A stretch of DNA of 64,000 bases from Natrialba hulunbeirensis JCM 10989 (lineage in GTDB: Archaea > Halobacteriota > Halobacteria > Halobacteriales > Natrialbaceae): positions 117,114-181,113 of the forward strand of contig NZ_AOIM01000009.1 of the NCBI RefSeq assembly GCF_000337575.1, given 5' to 3'. This document shows positions 19,239-27,652 of the stretch, piece by piece. The stretch's first letter is position 1. Every line of letters begins with the position of its first letter. Position numbers and translations under genes: made by a program. The notes beneath the pieces were generated by a model. It did not search any database. It saw only the letters and a program-made list of their open reading frames with translations, and was not told the DNA's origin.

Positions 19239-19913
19239 TTAGTTGTCGTCGTTGCCGTTCTCCTCATCACCGTTGTCGTTGTCGTTGCCGTTGCCGTTCT
19301 CTTCGTCACCGTTTCCGTTATCCTCCTCGCCGTTTTCTTCCTCACCGTTTTCTTCGTCTTCAGCGTCCTCGTCCGCTTCGCCGTTCTCTGCCTCTACGAT
19401 TTCGATCGTGCCGCGCATCGTCCCCTCGTGCGGTCGGCAGACGTACTCCGCGATATCGTCGGTTGCTTCGAACTCGATGAACTGATCGTCGCCACCTTCG
19501 TCTGCTTCGTCAGTCTCGTAGTCATCGACGACTTCGTCGTCTTCGTCGACGAGTTCGATGTTGTGGGTACTGCCGTCGCCTTCTTCCCACCCGATTTCGT
19601 ACTCTGCACCATCCTCAAGCGTGAGTGTCGGGTTCTCCTCGTCTGCGATCTCTTCTGGTTCGATACCGACCCAGCCTGCCGTCTGCGCGTCGAGTTCGAT
19701 TACGGTGTCAGGCTCAATCGCCTCTCCGTTCTCGTCATCCGGCTCGTCGTTGCCGTTCTCGTCGCCGTTCTCATCCGGCGCTGGCTCGTCGCCGTTGCCG
19801 TTCTCCTCGCCGTTCCCGTTATCGTCCGCACAGCCTGCGAGGAACGCTGTTGCACCGACAGCACCCGCCACCTTGAGGATCGTTCGCCGAGTCTTGGAAT
19901 TGTTTTCTGCCAT
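19239..19913 (-). CDS. Halocyanin-like blue copper lipoprotein
   Basis: The 224-residue product has a Tat-type N terminus (KTRRTILKVAGAVGATAFLAGC) ending in a lipobox Cys at about residue 31, so it is exported folded and lipid-anchored. An acidic Asn/Glu/Asp linker follows. The type I copper domain shows its ligands as His in GSTHNIELV and Cys, His and Met in YVCRPHEGTMRG. It probably shuttles electrons at the outer membrane face. The last 50 residues are an extreme Glu/Asp/Asn/Gly tail, unusual in length. The TTAAAT around 19940 may be part of its promoter. Confidence 0.88.
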   Translation of the reverse strand: MAENNSKTRRTILKVAGAVGATAFLAGCADDNGNGEENGNGDEPAPDENGDENGNDEPDDENGEAIEPDTVIELDAQTAGWVGIEPEEIADEENPTLTLEDGAEYEIGWEEGDGSTHNIELVDEDDEVVDDYETDEADEGGDDQFIEFEATDDIAEYVCRPHEGTMRGTIEIVEAENGEADEDAEDEENGEEENGEEDNGNGDEENGNGNDNDNGDEENGNDDN

Positions 19914-20040
19914 ACCTGCCTCTACGTCGCCGAGAGATGTTAAATCAAATCCGGCAAACTGATGATATTCTCAGTTTTTGAGTCCATTTCTGGTTTACTT
20001 TTACAACATACGTTCAGTATACGACGACTGTCCCCGAGTG

Positions 20041-20205
20041 CTACTCGAGTAACTCGTCTGCGCTGTCTGGACTCGGGTCGGCGACGACACCGTCCTGGCG
20101 ACCGAGCACGCGGGCGTGTGGAGCACAGACGAGGCGGTTGTCGGCCCAGGGGATGTGTAACTCGACCGTGGCGGCCCGCTCACAGTCCGATTCGGCACAT
20201 TCCAT
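20041..20205 (-). CDS. Small Cys-rich putative zinc protein, 54 residues
   Basis: The ORF begins MECAESDCERAATVELHIPW and has Cys3, Cys8, Cys27 and His30, a C-x4-C...C-x2-H pattern suggesting one zinc site. GC-rich third positions support real coding. Proteins of this size and pattern are widespread in haloarchaea and mostly uncharacterised. It lies between the halocyanin and a DUF456 membrane protein, all on the minus strand. Function is not known. Confidence 0.7.
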   Translation of the reverse strand: MECAESDCERAATVELHIPWADNRLVCAPHARVLGRQDGVVADPSPDSADELLE

Positions 20206-20275
20206 AGCGGAGACACGACGGCGAGTGACTCAGTCTTTTCGCGGCTTTCGCGGGTTGGAATTGAACAAAACGGGA

Positions 20276-20761
20276 TCAAAAGACGAAGACGCCGATGAGG
20301 AATCCGAACAGGATCGACACTGTCAGAAGCGCCTGCACTGCTGTCGAGGCCAGAATACCGAGCGTCGCGTAGATTGCCGACTGAGTGCTCTGGTTGACAT
20401 CACCGGCCCGGACGAACTCGACGACGAAGACGGTCCCAAACAGACCGACGAGCAATCCGAGCGGACCGGTGACGAGCATCAACAGAATGCCGACGACGGC
20501 AGCGAGACCTGTCGTAGTCCAGGAGGCCCCGCCCGCTCGCGCCGCGATCGACCCCGCGAAGAACTCGACGAACAGCGTCACGAGCCCGAGAATCGTCAAT
20601 ACGATCATCGTAACCGTCCCCGGCTCTGCGAAGCCGGACTGCCACCAGTAGAAGTAGACACCCGACAGTGAGAGCAAGCCGCCGGGAACGAGTGGGATGA
20701 CGGTCCCGACGACGCCGGCGGCGAGCAACGCAACCGCGAGTAGCAAGACCACGTCCACCAT
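20276..20761 (-). CDS. DUF456-family membrane protein
   Basis: The frame is open further upstream, but ATG 20761 (MVDVVLLLAVALLAAGVVG) gives the expected family start, and the upstream part overlaps promoter DNA of the divergent SDR gene. The 161-residue product has four or five hydrophobic helices with Gly-rich turns (VIPLVPGGLLSLSGVYFY; GPLGLLVGLFGTVFVVEF) as in DUF456 proteins. It ends with a short helix and no tail. The role of the family is unknown. Confidence 0.8.
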   Translation of the reverse strand: MVDVVLLLAVALLAAGVVGTVIPLVPGGLLSLSGVYFYWWQSGFAEPGTVTMIVLTILGLVTLFVEFFAGSIAARAGGASWTTTGLAAVVGILLMLVTGPLGLLVGLFGTVFVVEFVRAGDVNQSTQSAIYATLGILASTAVQALLTVSILFGFLIGVFVF

Positions 20762-20882
20762 ACCACACTCGACACCCGCCCGCGTGAAAGCCGTACCGCC
20801 TCCCAGCGACAGCACCGTCTCGGGGTGCCACCACCCGTTTTCCTCCAGTACAGTTACGTACACTGGGTGACCAGCAGGTGAC

Positions 20883-21656
20883 ATGACAACAGCGCCAGCA
20901 GCCACGGACCACTCAGCACAGCCGCGAGGCGCCATCATCGTCGGCGCGTCGTCGGGCATCGGCGCGGCACTCGCGCGCGAACTCGCCGCAGACGGCTACG
21001 AGGTCGGCCTGACAGCCCGTCGAACGGCGCAACTGAAAGCCGTCGGCGGCGAGCTCCCGACGAAAGCCTACGTCGCCACCATGGACGTCACCGACACCGA
21101 AACCGCTCGCGAGCACTTCTTCGAACTCGCCGACGCAATGCCGTCCGTCGACCTCGTCGTCATCAGCGCCGGTGTCGGTGACGCGAACTACGCACTCGAG
21201 TGGGAGTCCGAGCGCCAGACGGTCGACGTCAACGTGCGTGGCTTTACGGCGATTGCGACGGCGGCGATGGAGTATTTCGAGTCACGGGCGGACGACAGTT
21301 CGGGTCCACACGGACACCTCGTCGGGCTCTCATCGGTCGCAGCCCACTTCGGCAACGGCGGCACGCAGGCGTACAACGCCTCGAAGGCGTACGTCTCGCG
21401 CTATCTCGAGGGGCTACGGAGTCGGCAGGCCGGCAACGACGCGAACGTGACGATCACGACCATCGAACCGGGATTCGTCGACACCGACCTCTCGTACGGG
21501 TCGTTCTGGGAGTGCTCACCGGAAACCGCTGCGAGCCAGATCGCCGACGTGATCCGCGAGGAGCGCGACCACGCCTACGTCACCCGGCGCTGGCGGCTGG
21601 TCGCGTGGGTGCTGAAGGCGCTTCCCGAGTCAGCGGTTCGCCGGCTGTTCGCCTGA
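20883..21656 (+). CDS. Short-chain dehydrogenase/reductase
   Basis: The 257-residue protein shows the classical SDR cofactor motif GASSGIGAALARELAADG (near 19-36), LVVISAGVG for NNAG, catalytic Ser in LVGLSSVAAHFG and YNASKAYVSRYL with YxxxK (near 166). ARRTAQ after the second strand suggests NADP(H) preference. It would oxidise or reduce an alcohol/ketone substrate that cannot be predicted. The gene diverges from DUF456 and converges on tmcA, with 8 nt between stops. Confidence 0.9.
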   Translation: MTTAPAATDHSAQPRGAIIVGASSGIGAALARELAADGYEVGLTARRTAQLKAVGGELPTKAYVATMDVTDTETAREHFFELADAMPSVDLVVISAGVGDANYALEWESERQTVDVNVRGFTAIATAAMEYFESRADDSSGPHGHLVGLSSVAAHFGNGGTQAYNASKAYVSRYLEGLRSRQAGNDANVTITTIEPGFVDTDLSYGSFWECSPETAASQIADVIREERDHAYVTRRWRLVAWVLKALPESAVRRLFA

Positions 21657-21664
21657 CTGGTTCG

Positions 21665-24013
21665 TTACTTGCCGGCAAACCGATCTCGTACCGCTATTGC
21701 TACCTCGTCACCGTACTCGTCGACCAGCGGCTGGAACACCTCTCCGAGCGCGCGCATACACTGTCCGGCCGAGGGGTACTCGAGTCGATCCGCCACAGCG
21801 GACCACTCCCGACCTTGCAACGCACGCAAGACGAGTAGCCGTTCCCTGCGTGCGGAGAGGTCGACCTCGGCTGGGTCCTCGACGAAGTACCGGATCACCA
21901 GCTCGCGAAACGGGCCGGGATCCACGTCGAACAGGCCGGGGCCGTAGGCCGCGCCGGCGACGACCCGCCAGTCGTGATCGCCGAGCGCCAGCGGCGGTGC
22001 GGCCTCGCTCGCAGTGGCCCGCAACACCGCCCGGACGACGTCGGGGTCCAGATCCGCGAGCGAGTCCGAACACAGCGCCGCGAAGCGGCGGGCGAACCAC
22101 GCCGCGTGACGGTCGTGTAACCCTCGTCCAGCCTCGCTCGTCGGGGCCAGCATGAGCGCCGAGTACTCCCCGCTCGCGTCGTTGCGCGTCGTCGAAACGT
22201 GTACCGCCCGGAAGCCGTTCTCGCGCCAGAACTCGAGTAGCCCCGGCGTCGCGCCGAAGCCGGTGCCGAGCCAGTCCACCGTCGGGGCGAACTCGTCGCG
22301 GATGGACTCGAGTAGCCGCGAGCCAAGCCCTCGCGACCGAACCTCGTGGTGGGTCGCGATGCGAACGATGCGGATCCCGGCCGGCTTGCTCGCGGATTCA
22401 TCGCGGAGCTGGCTCGTAAGCACGTCAGGGAGCATGTTCCCGCGGACGCGGCCGCCCTCGTACATCATCGCCCGTGTGTCGGCGTCCAGGTTCCCCTCAC
22501 GAGCGAGCAGGGCGACGCTGACGACGTGCCCGTTCTGGACCAGCGCGCGTGCCTCGAGATTCGGCGCGTCGAGCAACCGGGCGAGGTCGTTCGGCTCGGT
22601 GCGGTAGTGAGCGAGCACGAGCAGGCCGAAGGCCTCACGAAGGAGGTGGTCGTCCGCGAGCAGGTCGTCGGACTCGAGTACCCGGTAGTCGACGCGCTCG
22701 GGTGTGGCGTCGGCGACGAGCGGCGAGACTGGCGGTCGTGCGTCGAGCAAGAGCGCGCGAAAGGCCCAGACCTCGAGCGGGTCGCCCGCCGCGTACCGGA
22801 TCGGCTCGACGAGCGTGTGGTCGTCAACCTCGTGTGCGCTCTCCTCGAGTCGATCCCGAAAGCGTACCGAGAAGCCCCGGCCCGCGCCCTCGTAGCCGTG
22901 GATCGTCGTCGCGAAGGCGACGCGGTCGGCAGCGAGAAACGACTCGAGTCGGGACACGGGGAGCGCGGCGGCTTCGTCGACGATCACGACATCGGCGGCG
23001 TTCAGCTCAGCCACTGCCTCGGCTGGGTCACGAAACCAGATGTGACCGCCCGCGCTCGTCGTAATTTCGCGGGGGATTCCCTGCTCGTCTGTCCGAACGT
23101 CCGCATCAGGATCGCAGTCGCCGACGAGTTCGCCGGCACGGGCGAACAGTTCCGTCGTGTTCCGGAACGCCGGTGCAGTGATGAGAACGGAGTCGCCGTC
23201 GAGTGCGAAGCTTCCTGCCGCCAGTCCTGCAGCGCTCGACTTCCCGCGGCCGCGGTCAGCTTCGAGGACGACGGCCTGCTCGGAATCGGAGAGCGCTTCG
23301 AACGTAGCGAGTGCGTCACGCTGATGCCCGGTGAGACAGGCGTCGTAGGCGGCGTGGGGAAACGTCGTGTCCGACGGGGTGGCGCTTCTGTCACCGCTAT
23401 CGTTACCGCTACCGTTTCCCCCGTCGTCGGCTGGCTGCCAGACCGGTGCCGGATGCGTGAGCCCTGTGTCGGTAACCTCGTGCGCAGCGAGTTCGGTCGG
23501 ATCGTCCGGAACGCCAGTCGAATTCGTTCCGTCGAACTCGACGATCCCAATCCCACGGTGCTCGCGAAGCGTCTCGATTACTCGGGACCGGAAGCGGCCC
23601 GTCACGTCGGCCGTCGTGAACGGCGGCACCGCGAGCGACTCGTCGAACGTCGTGGTCTGGTCGGGCCAGTACTCGAGTTCGGGTGCGAGCACGAGCAGGA
23701 GGCCGCCGCCGTCGATGGTGCCGACGGTGCGACCGAGCGCGTTCGGCTGGAGGTCTGCGTGTGCGTCGAGGACGAGTAGCTGGCGAGTTGTGCCGAGCAG
23801 TTCCGTCGTATGCGGTTGTGTAATCTGCTCGCAGCGAAGGCGGTCGTCGGGGCCGACGAGCGTCGTGTCAGTGATGGCGACCGGGAGCGTCGAGAGGATG
23901 GACTCGATACAGACGTAGCCGCGTTCGCGGTCGCCGCTGAGGACGAGGGCGCGCCGTTCGGTGGTGTCCTGGGCCTCGCGGTAGAGGTCGGTCGCGAGGG
24001 TGCCAACGTTCAT
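21665..24013 (-). CDS. tmcA: tRNA(Met) cytidine acetyltransferase TmcA
   Basis: The 782-residue enzyme makes N4-acetylcytidine in tRNA, using acetyl-CoA and ATP. Domain order fits the family. An N-terminal DUF1726-like part comes first, then a helicase-like ATPase with Walker A DRGRGKSSAAG near residue 255 and Walker B VIVDEAAALP. A GNAT acetyltransferase domain (RIVRIATHHEVRSRGLGSRL) is followed by a tRNA-binding tail. In archaea the family also acetylates rRNA and other tRNAs. It is a single-gene unit; its 5' end faces the L7Ae leader. Confidence 0.94.
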   Translation of the reverse strand: MNVGTLATDLYREAQDTTERRALVLSGDRERGYVCIESILSTLPVAITDTTLVGPDDRLRCEQITQPHTTELLGTTRQLLVLDAHADLQPNALGRTVGTIDGGGLLLVLAPELEYWPDQTTTFDESLAVPPFTTADVTGRFRSRVIETLREHRGIGIVEFDGTNSTGVPDDPTELAAHEVTDTGLTHPAPVWQPADDGGNGSGNDSGDRSATPSDTTFPHAAYDACLTGHQRDALATFEALSDSEQAVVLEADRGRGKSSAAGLAAGSFALDGDSVLITAPAFRNTTELFARAGELVGDCDPDADVRTDEQGIPREITTSAGGHIWFRDPAEAVAELNAADVVIVDEAAALPVSRLESFLAADRVAFATTIHGYEGAGRGFSVRFRDRLEESAHEVDDHTLVEPIRYAAGDPLEVWAFRALLLDARPPVSPLVADATPERVDYRVLESDDLLADDHLLREAFGLLVLAHYRTEPNDLARLLDAPNLEARALVQNGHVVSVALLAREGNLDADTRAMMYEGGRVRGNMLPDVLTSQLRDESASKPAGIRIVRIATHHEVRSRGLGSRLLESIRDEFAPTVDWLGTGFGATPGLLEFWRENGFRAVHVSTTRNDASGEYSALMLAPTSEAGRGLHDRHAAWFARRFAALCSDSLADLDPDVVRAVLRATASEAAPPLALGDHDWRVVAGAAYGPGLFDVDPGPFRELVIRYFVEDPAEVDLSARRERLLVLRALQGREWSAVADRLEYPSAGQCMRALGEVFQPLVDEYGDEVAIAVRDRFAGK

Positions 24014-24355
24014 AGTCGGTGTTCGGACGCGAGGCCGTAATACTGTGTGATCACCGGTCCGGTGTCACCGATCAACTGCTAGCCATTGAGGACTGTGCGT
24101 CCAGGTCACACTCGTCCAGCGTTTTGAACACGCTTTTAAGGGGGGCAACGCTACTGACGTAGTACACCCTACGCGGGGTTGATGATGCTCCTAGCCTTAC
24201 AGGACCGCCGCCGGGCACAGCCCGGCCTGGGGTTCGGTTTCCGGAGCCGGAGTCGATGCCGAATTCACACCTAATTCGATTCTGGGAACGGAACGCAGGC
24301 CGGACCCTCGAGGGCAGGGGAGCGCGAGCCCACGTGTAGGAGAGGTGAACAACCA
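24014..24355 (+). ncRNA. Structured leader or guide-RNA region before L7Ae
   Basis: The 342-nt gap holds a TATA-like TTTTAAG at 24134-24140, so transcription should start near 24160, leaving about 190 transcribed nt before the L7Ae ATG. A perfect 7-bp hairpin (GCCGGGC, loop ACA, GCCCGGC) is at 24210-24226. A second stem, TTCGG/CCGAA (24232-24236 with 24259-24263), is followed three bases later by ACA. This could be an H/ACA-type guide RNA, which I recall being encoded next to L7Ae in Haloferax, or a kink-turn leader for L7Ae autoregulation. I could not match a guide to rRNA. Confidence 0.4.
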
Positions 24356-24718
24356 ATGTCAGTCTACGTCACAACCGACATCCCAGCAGACCTCGCAGAT
24401 GACGCCCTTGAGGCGCTCGAGGTCGCACGAGACACCGGACGAGTAAAGAAAGGAACGAACGAAACCACGAAGGCGATCGAGCGCGGCAACGCCGAGCTCG
24501 TTTTCGTCGCTGAAGACGTCTCCCCCGAGGAGATCGTCATGCACCTCCCAGAACTCGCCGACGAGAAGGGTATTCCTGTCGTCTTTATCGAGACCCAGGA
24601 CGACGTCGGCCACGCTGCGGGCCTCGAGGTCGGCTCGGCCGCCGCAGCCATCGTCGACACCGGAGAGGCCGAAGGCGACGTCGAAGACATCGCCGGCAAG
24701 GTCGAGGACCTCGACTGA
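24356..24718 (+). CDS. rpl7ae: 50S ribosomal protein L7Ae
   Basis: The 120-residue product has the L7Ae core [27 protein letters not shown] and [20 protein letters not shown]. It binds kink-turns in 23S rRNA and in C/D and H/ACA guide RNAs and is also part of archaeal RNase P. Length is standard. It heads the operon L7Ae-S28e-L24e-Ndk, with 11 nt to the next gene. A long structured leader precedes it. Confidence 0.97.
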   Translation: MSVYVTTDIPADLADDALEALEVARDTGRVKKGTNETTKAIERGNAELVFVAEDVSPEEIVMHLPELADEKGIPVVFIETQDDVGHAAGLEVGSAAAAIVDTGEAEGDVEDIAGKVEDLD

Positions 24719-24729
24719 GGTGATCAGAG

Positions 24730-24954
24730 ATGAGTGCTGAAGAGGAAGAAAGCGGCTCCACGCCCGCCGAGGTCATCGAGATCGTCGGCAAAACCGGCAT
24801 GCACGGTGAAGCCATGCAGGTCAAATGCCGAATTCAGGAGGGCGAGAATCAGGGACGAATCATCACCCGTAACTGCCTCGGACCGGTCCGCGAAGGGGAC
24901 GTACTCCAGCTTCGTGAGACCGCCCGCGAGGCGGACTCCATCGGAGGACAGTAA
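24730..24954 (+). CDS. rps28e: 30S ribosomal protein S28e
   Basis: The 74-residue protein contains the S28e signature [22 protein letters not shown] and ends [22 protein letters not shown]. It has a short acidic N-terminal addition. It lies 11 nt after L7Ae and 3 nt before L24e, the usual archaeal order. Confidence 0.96.
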   Translation: MSAEEEESGSTPAEVIEIVGKTGMHGEAMQVKCRIQEGENQGRIITRNCLGPVREGDVLQLRETAREADSIGGQ

Positions 24955-24957
24955 CCA

Positions 24958-25347
24958 ATGGTCGAGAAACGCACCTGCGACTACACGGGCGAAGAGATCG
25001 AACCCGGCACGGGCATCATGTACGTCCGCAACGACGGTACCGTGCTTCACTTCGTCGACTCGAAAGCGGAGAAGAACTACAAGCTCGGTCGCGAACCGCG
25101 CGATCTCGAGTGGACCGAGGAAGGACGTGCCGGCAAGGGTCCTGCCCAGACCGGCACGCCCGCCGACGAGGAAGCCGATCAGGACGAGGACCTCGAAACC
25201 GAGGAAGACGTCGCTGACGACGAGGACGACATTCCTGCCGGGGACGAGACGGTCGACGAGACCGAATCGGAATCGGATGCTGACGCTGAGGCCGACGCAG
25301 ATGCAGACGCCGACGCCGAGGCAGCCGACGAGGAGAGTGAGGCCTAA
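24958..25347 (+). CDS. rpl24e: 50S ribosomal protein L24e with long acidic tail
   Basis: Residues 1-65 form a complete zinc-type L24e ([20 protein letters not shown], then [21 protein letters not shown]). One Cys is visible at position 7, so the usual four-Cys zinc site is not preserved. The other 64 residues are an Asp/Glu/Ala repeat tail ([15 protein letters not shown]), doubling normal length. The stop overlaps the ndk ATG by one base (TAATG). The tail may be a halophilic solubility element; its length is notable. Confidence 0.94.
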   Translation: MVEKRTCDYTGEEIEPGTGIMYVRNDGTVLHFVDSKAEKNYKLGREPRDLEWTEEGRAGKGPAQTGTPADEEADQDEDLETEEDVADDEDDIPAGDETVDETESESDADAEADADADADAEAADEESEA

Positions 25348-25811
25348 TGAGCGAGCACGAACGCACCTTCGTGATGGTCAAGCCCGACGCCTTCGCGCGT
25401 GGACTCGTGGGCGAGGTCATTTCCCGACTCGAAGAGCGCGGACTCAAACTCGTCGGCATCAAGGTCGAAACGATGCCTCGCGAGCGTGCCGAGGAACACT
25501 ACGGTGAACACGAGGACAAGCCGTTCTACGACGACCTCGTTGACTTCATCACCTCCGGCCCCGTCGTCCCGATGGTCTGGGAAGGACAGGACGCAACGCG
25601 TCAGGTCCGCCAGATGATCGGCGAGACGGACCCACTCGAGGCCGAACCGGGCACGATTCGCGGCGACTACGCACTCGACCTCGGTCGGAACGTCGTTCAC
25701 GCGGCAGACCACGAGGACGAGGGCGCAAACGAGCGCGAAATCGCAATCCACTTCGACGAAGACGAGCTGACCGACTACGAGCAACACGACGGCGAGTGGC
25801 TCTACGAGTAA
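25347..25811 (+). CDS. ndk: Nucleoside diphosphate kinase
   Basis: The 154-residue enzyme balances nucleoside triphosphate pools through a phosphohistidine. It begins HERTFVMVKPDAFARGLVG. The active-site sequence RNVVHAADHEDEGANEREI holds the catalytic His (near residue 117), and the block DLVDFITSGPVVPMVWEG is canonical. It is the last gene of the ribosomal operon, where it is usually found in archaea. Confidence 0.97.
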   Translation: MSEHERTFVMVKPDAFARGLVGEVISRLEERGLKLVGIKVETMPRERAEEHYGEHEDKPFYDDLVDFITSGPVVPMVWEGQDATRQVRQMIGETDPLEAEPGTIRGDYALDLGRNVVHAADHEDEGANEREIAIHFDEDELTDYEQHDGEWLYE

Positions 25812-25817
25812 CGCTCG

Positions 25818-25880
25818 ACAGCTCTCACTGCAGACATAACAGTCATTGACTGTTCTCCTGTTTCACTGACTGTGAGCTGT
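25818..25880 (+). terminator. Inverted-repeat region downstream of ndk
   Basis: ACAGCTC at 25818-25824 pairs with GAGCTGT at 25874-25880. An inner repeat ACAGTCA-T-TGACTGT sits at 25839-25853. The nested symmetry just behind the operon end could fold as a long stem and help terminate or stabilise the mRNA. It is not followed by a T-run, so it may instead be a binding site. Confidence 0.4.
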
Positions 25881-26091
25881 TGCGCTACACGCTGGTTCGC
25901 TGTGGTCCGCTCCAACGTTGTGCCGTACATCTTGCCACGACCGATTCTGTTATACAATCGCTCTCGTTTCATTACCGCCAGACAGAAATTTATGCCAGAC
26001 AGTGAGACAGGTAGACGTAACATCTAATGTGACGGCTGCTGTAGAGAGCCGTGGTGGTTTCGAATGGTAATATATGGTAGGGGGTCTGTGG

Positions 26092-26544
26092 ATGTGTAAA
26101 ACAGGACGGGAGTCAACACAACATGCGGTCGAGGCGACGCCATCACTCGATCTCATTTTCGAACTCCTGTCGAACCAACGACGGCGATACGCGCTATACA
26201 CGCTCTACGAGCAATCAGATGGTGTTGCGACGGTCGAGGAGTTGACCGACTCGATCGTCTCGTTCGAACGGCGGTACGCCGAGTCAGCATCAAGCACAGA
26301 GTCGCCGTCGACGGCGATACACCGTCAGCACTCGAGTCGCGCCGACAGCCAGGTCGCTGGCGAAGACCAACACCAGGTCGTCGAGACCGAGCTCCAACAC
26401 GTTCACCTACCGAAACTAGAAGAGGTGGGTGTGATCGAACACGACCGCCGCAGCCAGATGGTTCGGTACTGGTCCCAGCCGTCACTCGAGGAGTGGCTCG
26501 AACACGCCCACCACAAGGAACGACGCGCACGAACCGATCACTAA
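26092..26544 (+). CDS. Winged-helix (DUF7344-like) regulator
   Basis: The 150-residue product has the haloarchaeal winged-helix pattern LDLIFELLSNQRRRYALYTLYE, then VATVEELTDSIVSFE and HLPKLEEVGVIEHDRRSQMVRYW. This fits the DUF7344 group of small DNA-binding proteins. ATG 26074 is also possible, but it overlaps the TATA-like TAATATAT at 26068-26075, so ATG 26092 is preferred. It stands alone between ndk and superoxide dismutase. Target genes are unknown. Confidence 0.7.
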   Translation: MCKTGRESTQHAVEATPSLDLIFELLSNQRRRYALYTLYEQSDGVATVEELTDSIVSFERRYAESASSTESPSTAIHRQHSSRADSQVAGEDQHQVVETELQHVHLPKLEEVGVIEHDRRSQMVRYWSQPSLEEWLEHAHHKERRARTDH

Positions 26545-26886
26545 CTGGCCGGTGAGGACGAGAGAACGGTGCGGATAGTGAGGATGGTGAGGTTAGTGAG
26601 GATGGTGAGGATGGTGGGAGTCGAGCGAATAGGGGGTTCCGACGCCGGTTCGTGGGTTCTGGGGAGTCCGACGACTGTGTGGTGAGCGATAGGTTGGGTG
26701 CGTCCACCCGGTCAATTTGTGACACCGTGTGACGAGCCACCGCTGAAAGGTTTAACACGTCGCCTGATGACCACTCAGGTGGAGTCGGGGACAACCGGTT
26801 CCCGAACGTGATAGTGTGGTATGGTATCATTTCACTCCTGAACACTTAACAGGAGAGAAACCTAACCACTCACTAGGTGTTTACCC
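26545..26886. promoter_or_regulatory. Intergenic region before sod: tandem repeat and promoter elements
   Basis: No gene is seen in these 342 nt. GTGAGG-type 9-mers repeat at 26578-26613. A TATA-like GGTTTAAC is at 26749-26756. Closer to the gene, CTCCTG (26835-26840) and CAGGAG (26850-26855) form a perfect inverted repeat flanking AACACTTAA, itself TATA-like and about 40 nt before the sod ATG. This looks like an operator overlapping the sod promoter. Confidence 0.45.
26578..26613 (+). repeat. Four tandem 9-bp units (GTGAGGATG)
   Basis: Units at 26578, 26587, 26596 and 26605 read GTGAGGATG, GTGAGGTTA, GTGAGGATG and GTGAGGATG; a fifth, diverged unit follows. The repeat lies shortly after the stop of the DUF7344-like gene and is a plain replication-slippage microsatellite by appearance. 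Confidence 0.75.
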
Positions 26887-27489
26887 ATGACTGACCACGA
26901 ACTTCCACCACTTCCATACGATTACGACGCACTGGAACCGTCGATCTCCGAACAGGTTGTCACCTGGCACCACGACACGCACCATCAGGGCTACGTCAAC
27001 GGGCTGAACTCGGCTGAGGAAACCCTCGCCGAGAACCGTGAGAACGGTGAGTTTGACTCGACGCCGGGTGCGCTCTCGAACGTCACCCATAACGGCAGTG
27101 GACACTACCTCCACACACTGTTCTGGGAGAACATGTCGCCAAACGGTGGCGGCGAGCCAGAGGGCGATATCGCAGACCGTATCGAGGAGGACTTCGGCTC
27201 CTACGAGGGCTGGAAGGGCGAATTCGAGTCCGCTGCCGGCGCCGCCGGCGGTTGGGCGCTGCTGGTATACGACCCAGTTGCGAAGCAGCTTCGCAACGTC
27301 GCGGTCGACAAGCACGACCAGGGCGCACTCTGGGGCTCCCACCCAATCCTCGCACTCGACGTCTGGGAGCACTCCTACTACTACGACTACGGTCCAGACC
27401 GCGGCAGCTTCATCGACGGCTTCTTCGACGTGATCAACTGGGACTCGGTCGAGGACGAGTATCAGAAGTGCCTCGACCACTTCGAGTAA
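26887..27489 (+). CDS. sodA: Superoxide dismutase (Mn/Fe family)
   Basis: The 200-residue enzyme removes superoxide. Metal ligands are visible as His28 in TWHHDTHHQGYVNG, His in SGHYLHTLFWENMSPNGGG (near 77-81), and Asp and His in LALDVWEHSYYYDYG (near 158-162). The MSPNGGG and DVWEHSYY patterns fit the Mn-type of haloarchaea. It is monocistronic. A T-rich stretch (TATTTTTATT, 27541-27550) after the gene probably terminates it. Confidence 0.95.
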   Translation: MTDHELPPLPYDYDALEPSISEQVVTWHHDTHHQGYVNGLNSAEETLAENRENGEFDSTPGALSNVTHNGSGHYLHTLFWENMSPNGGGEPEGDIADRIEEDFGSYEGWKGEFESAAGAAGGWALLVYDPVAKQLRNVAVDKHDQGALWGSHPILALDVWEHSYYYDYGPDRGSFIDGFFDVINWDSVEDEYQKCLDHFE

Positions 27490-27540
27490 GCAGCACCGAG
27501 ACGAGTAGCTGAAGCCAGCGGGCTGTGCGGTCTCATCTTG

Positions 27541-27550
27541 TATTTTTATT
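27541..27550 (+). terminator. Poly-T terminator after sodA
   Basis: TATTTTTATT occurs 52 nt behind the stop codon in GC-rich surroundings, a typical archaeal terminator sequence. Confidence 0.4.
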
Positions 27551-27652
27551 CCACTGATCGGTGAGCGACTGCCATCGACGCTGCTCGTCGAATCAAGTAA
27601 CTTGTGAACAAGCACCACTGTTTATCAGCCCGGCCGATGACGCGGTCCGTAT

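Noticed and set aside
19158-19943. 261-residue hydrophobic plus-strand frame
   Set aside because: It is antisense to the halocyanin gene; its Val/Leu-rich look comes from the complementary GAG/GAC codons.
22346-23779. 477-residue plus-strand frame
   Set aside because: It is antisense to tmcA, which is well supported by Walker and GNAT motifs.
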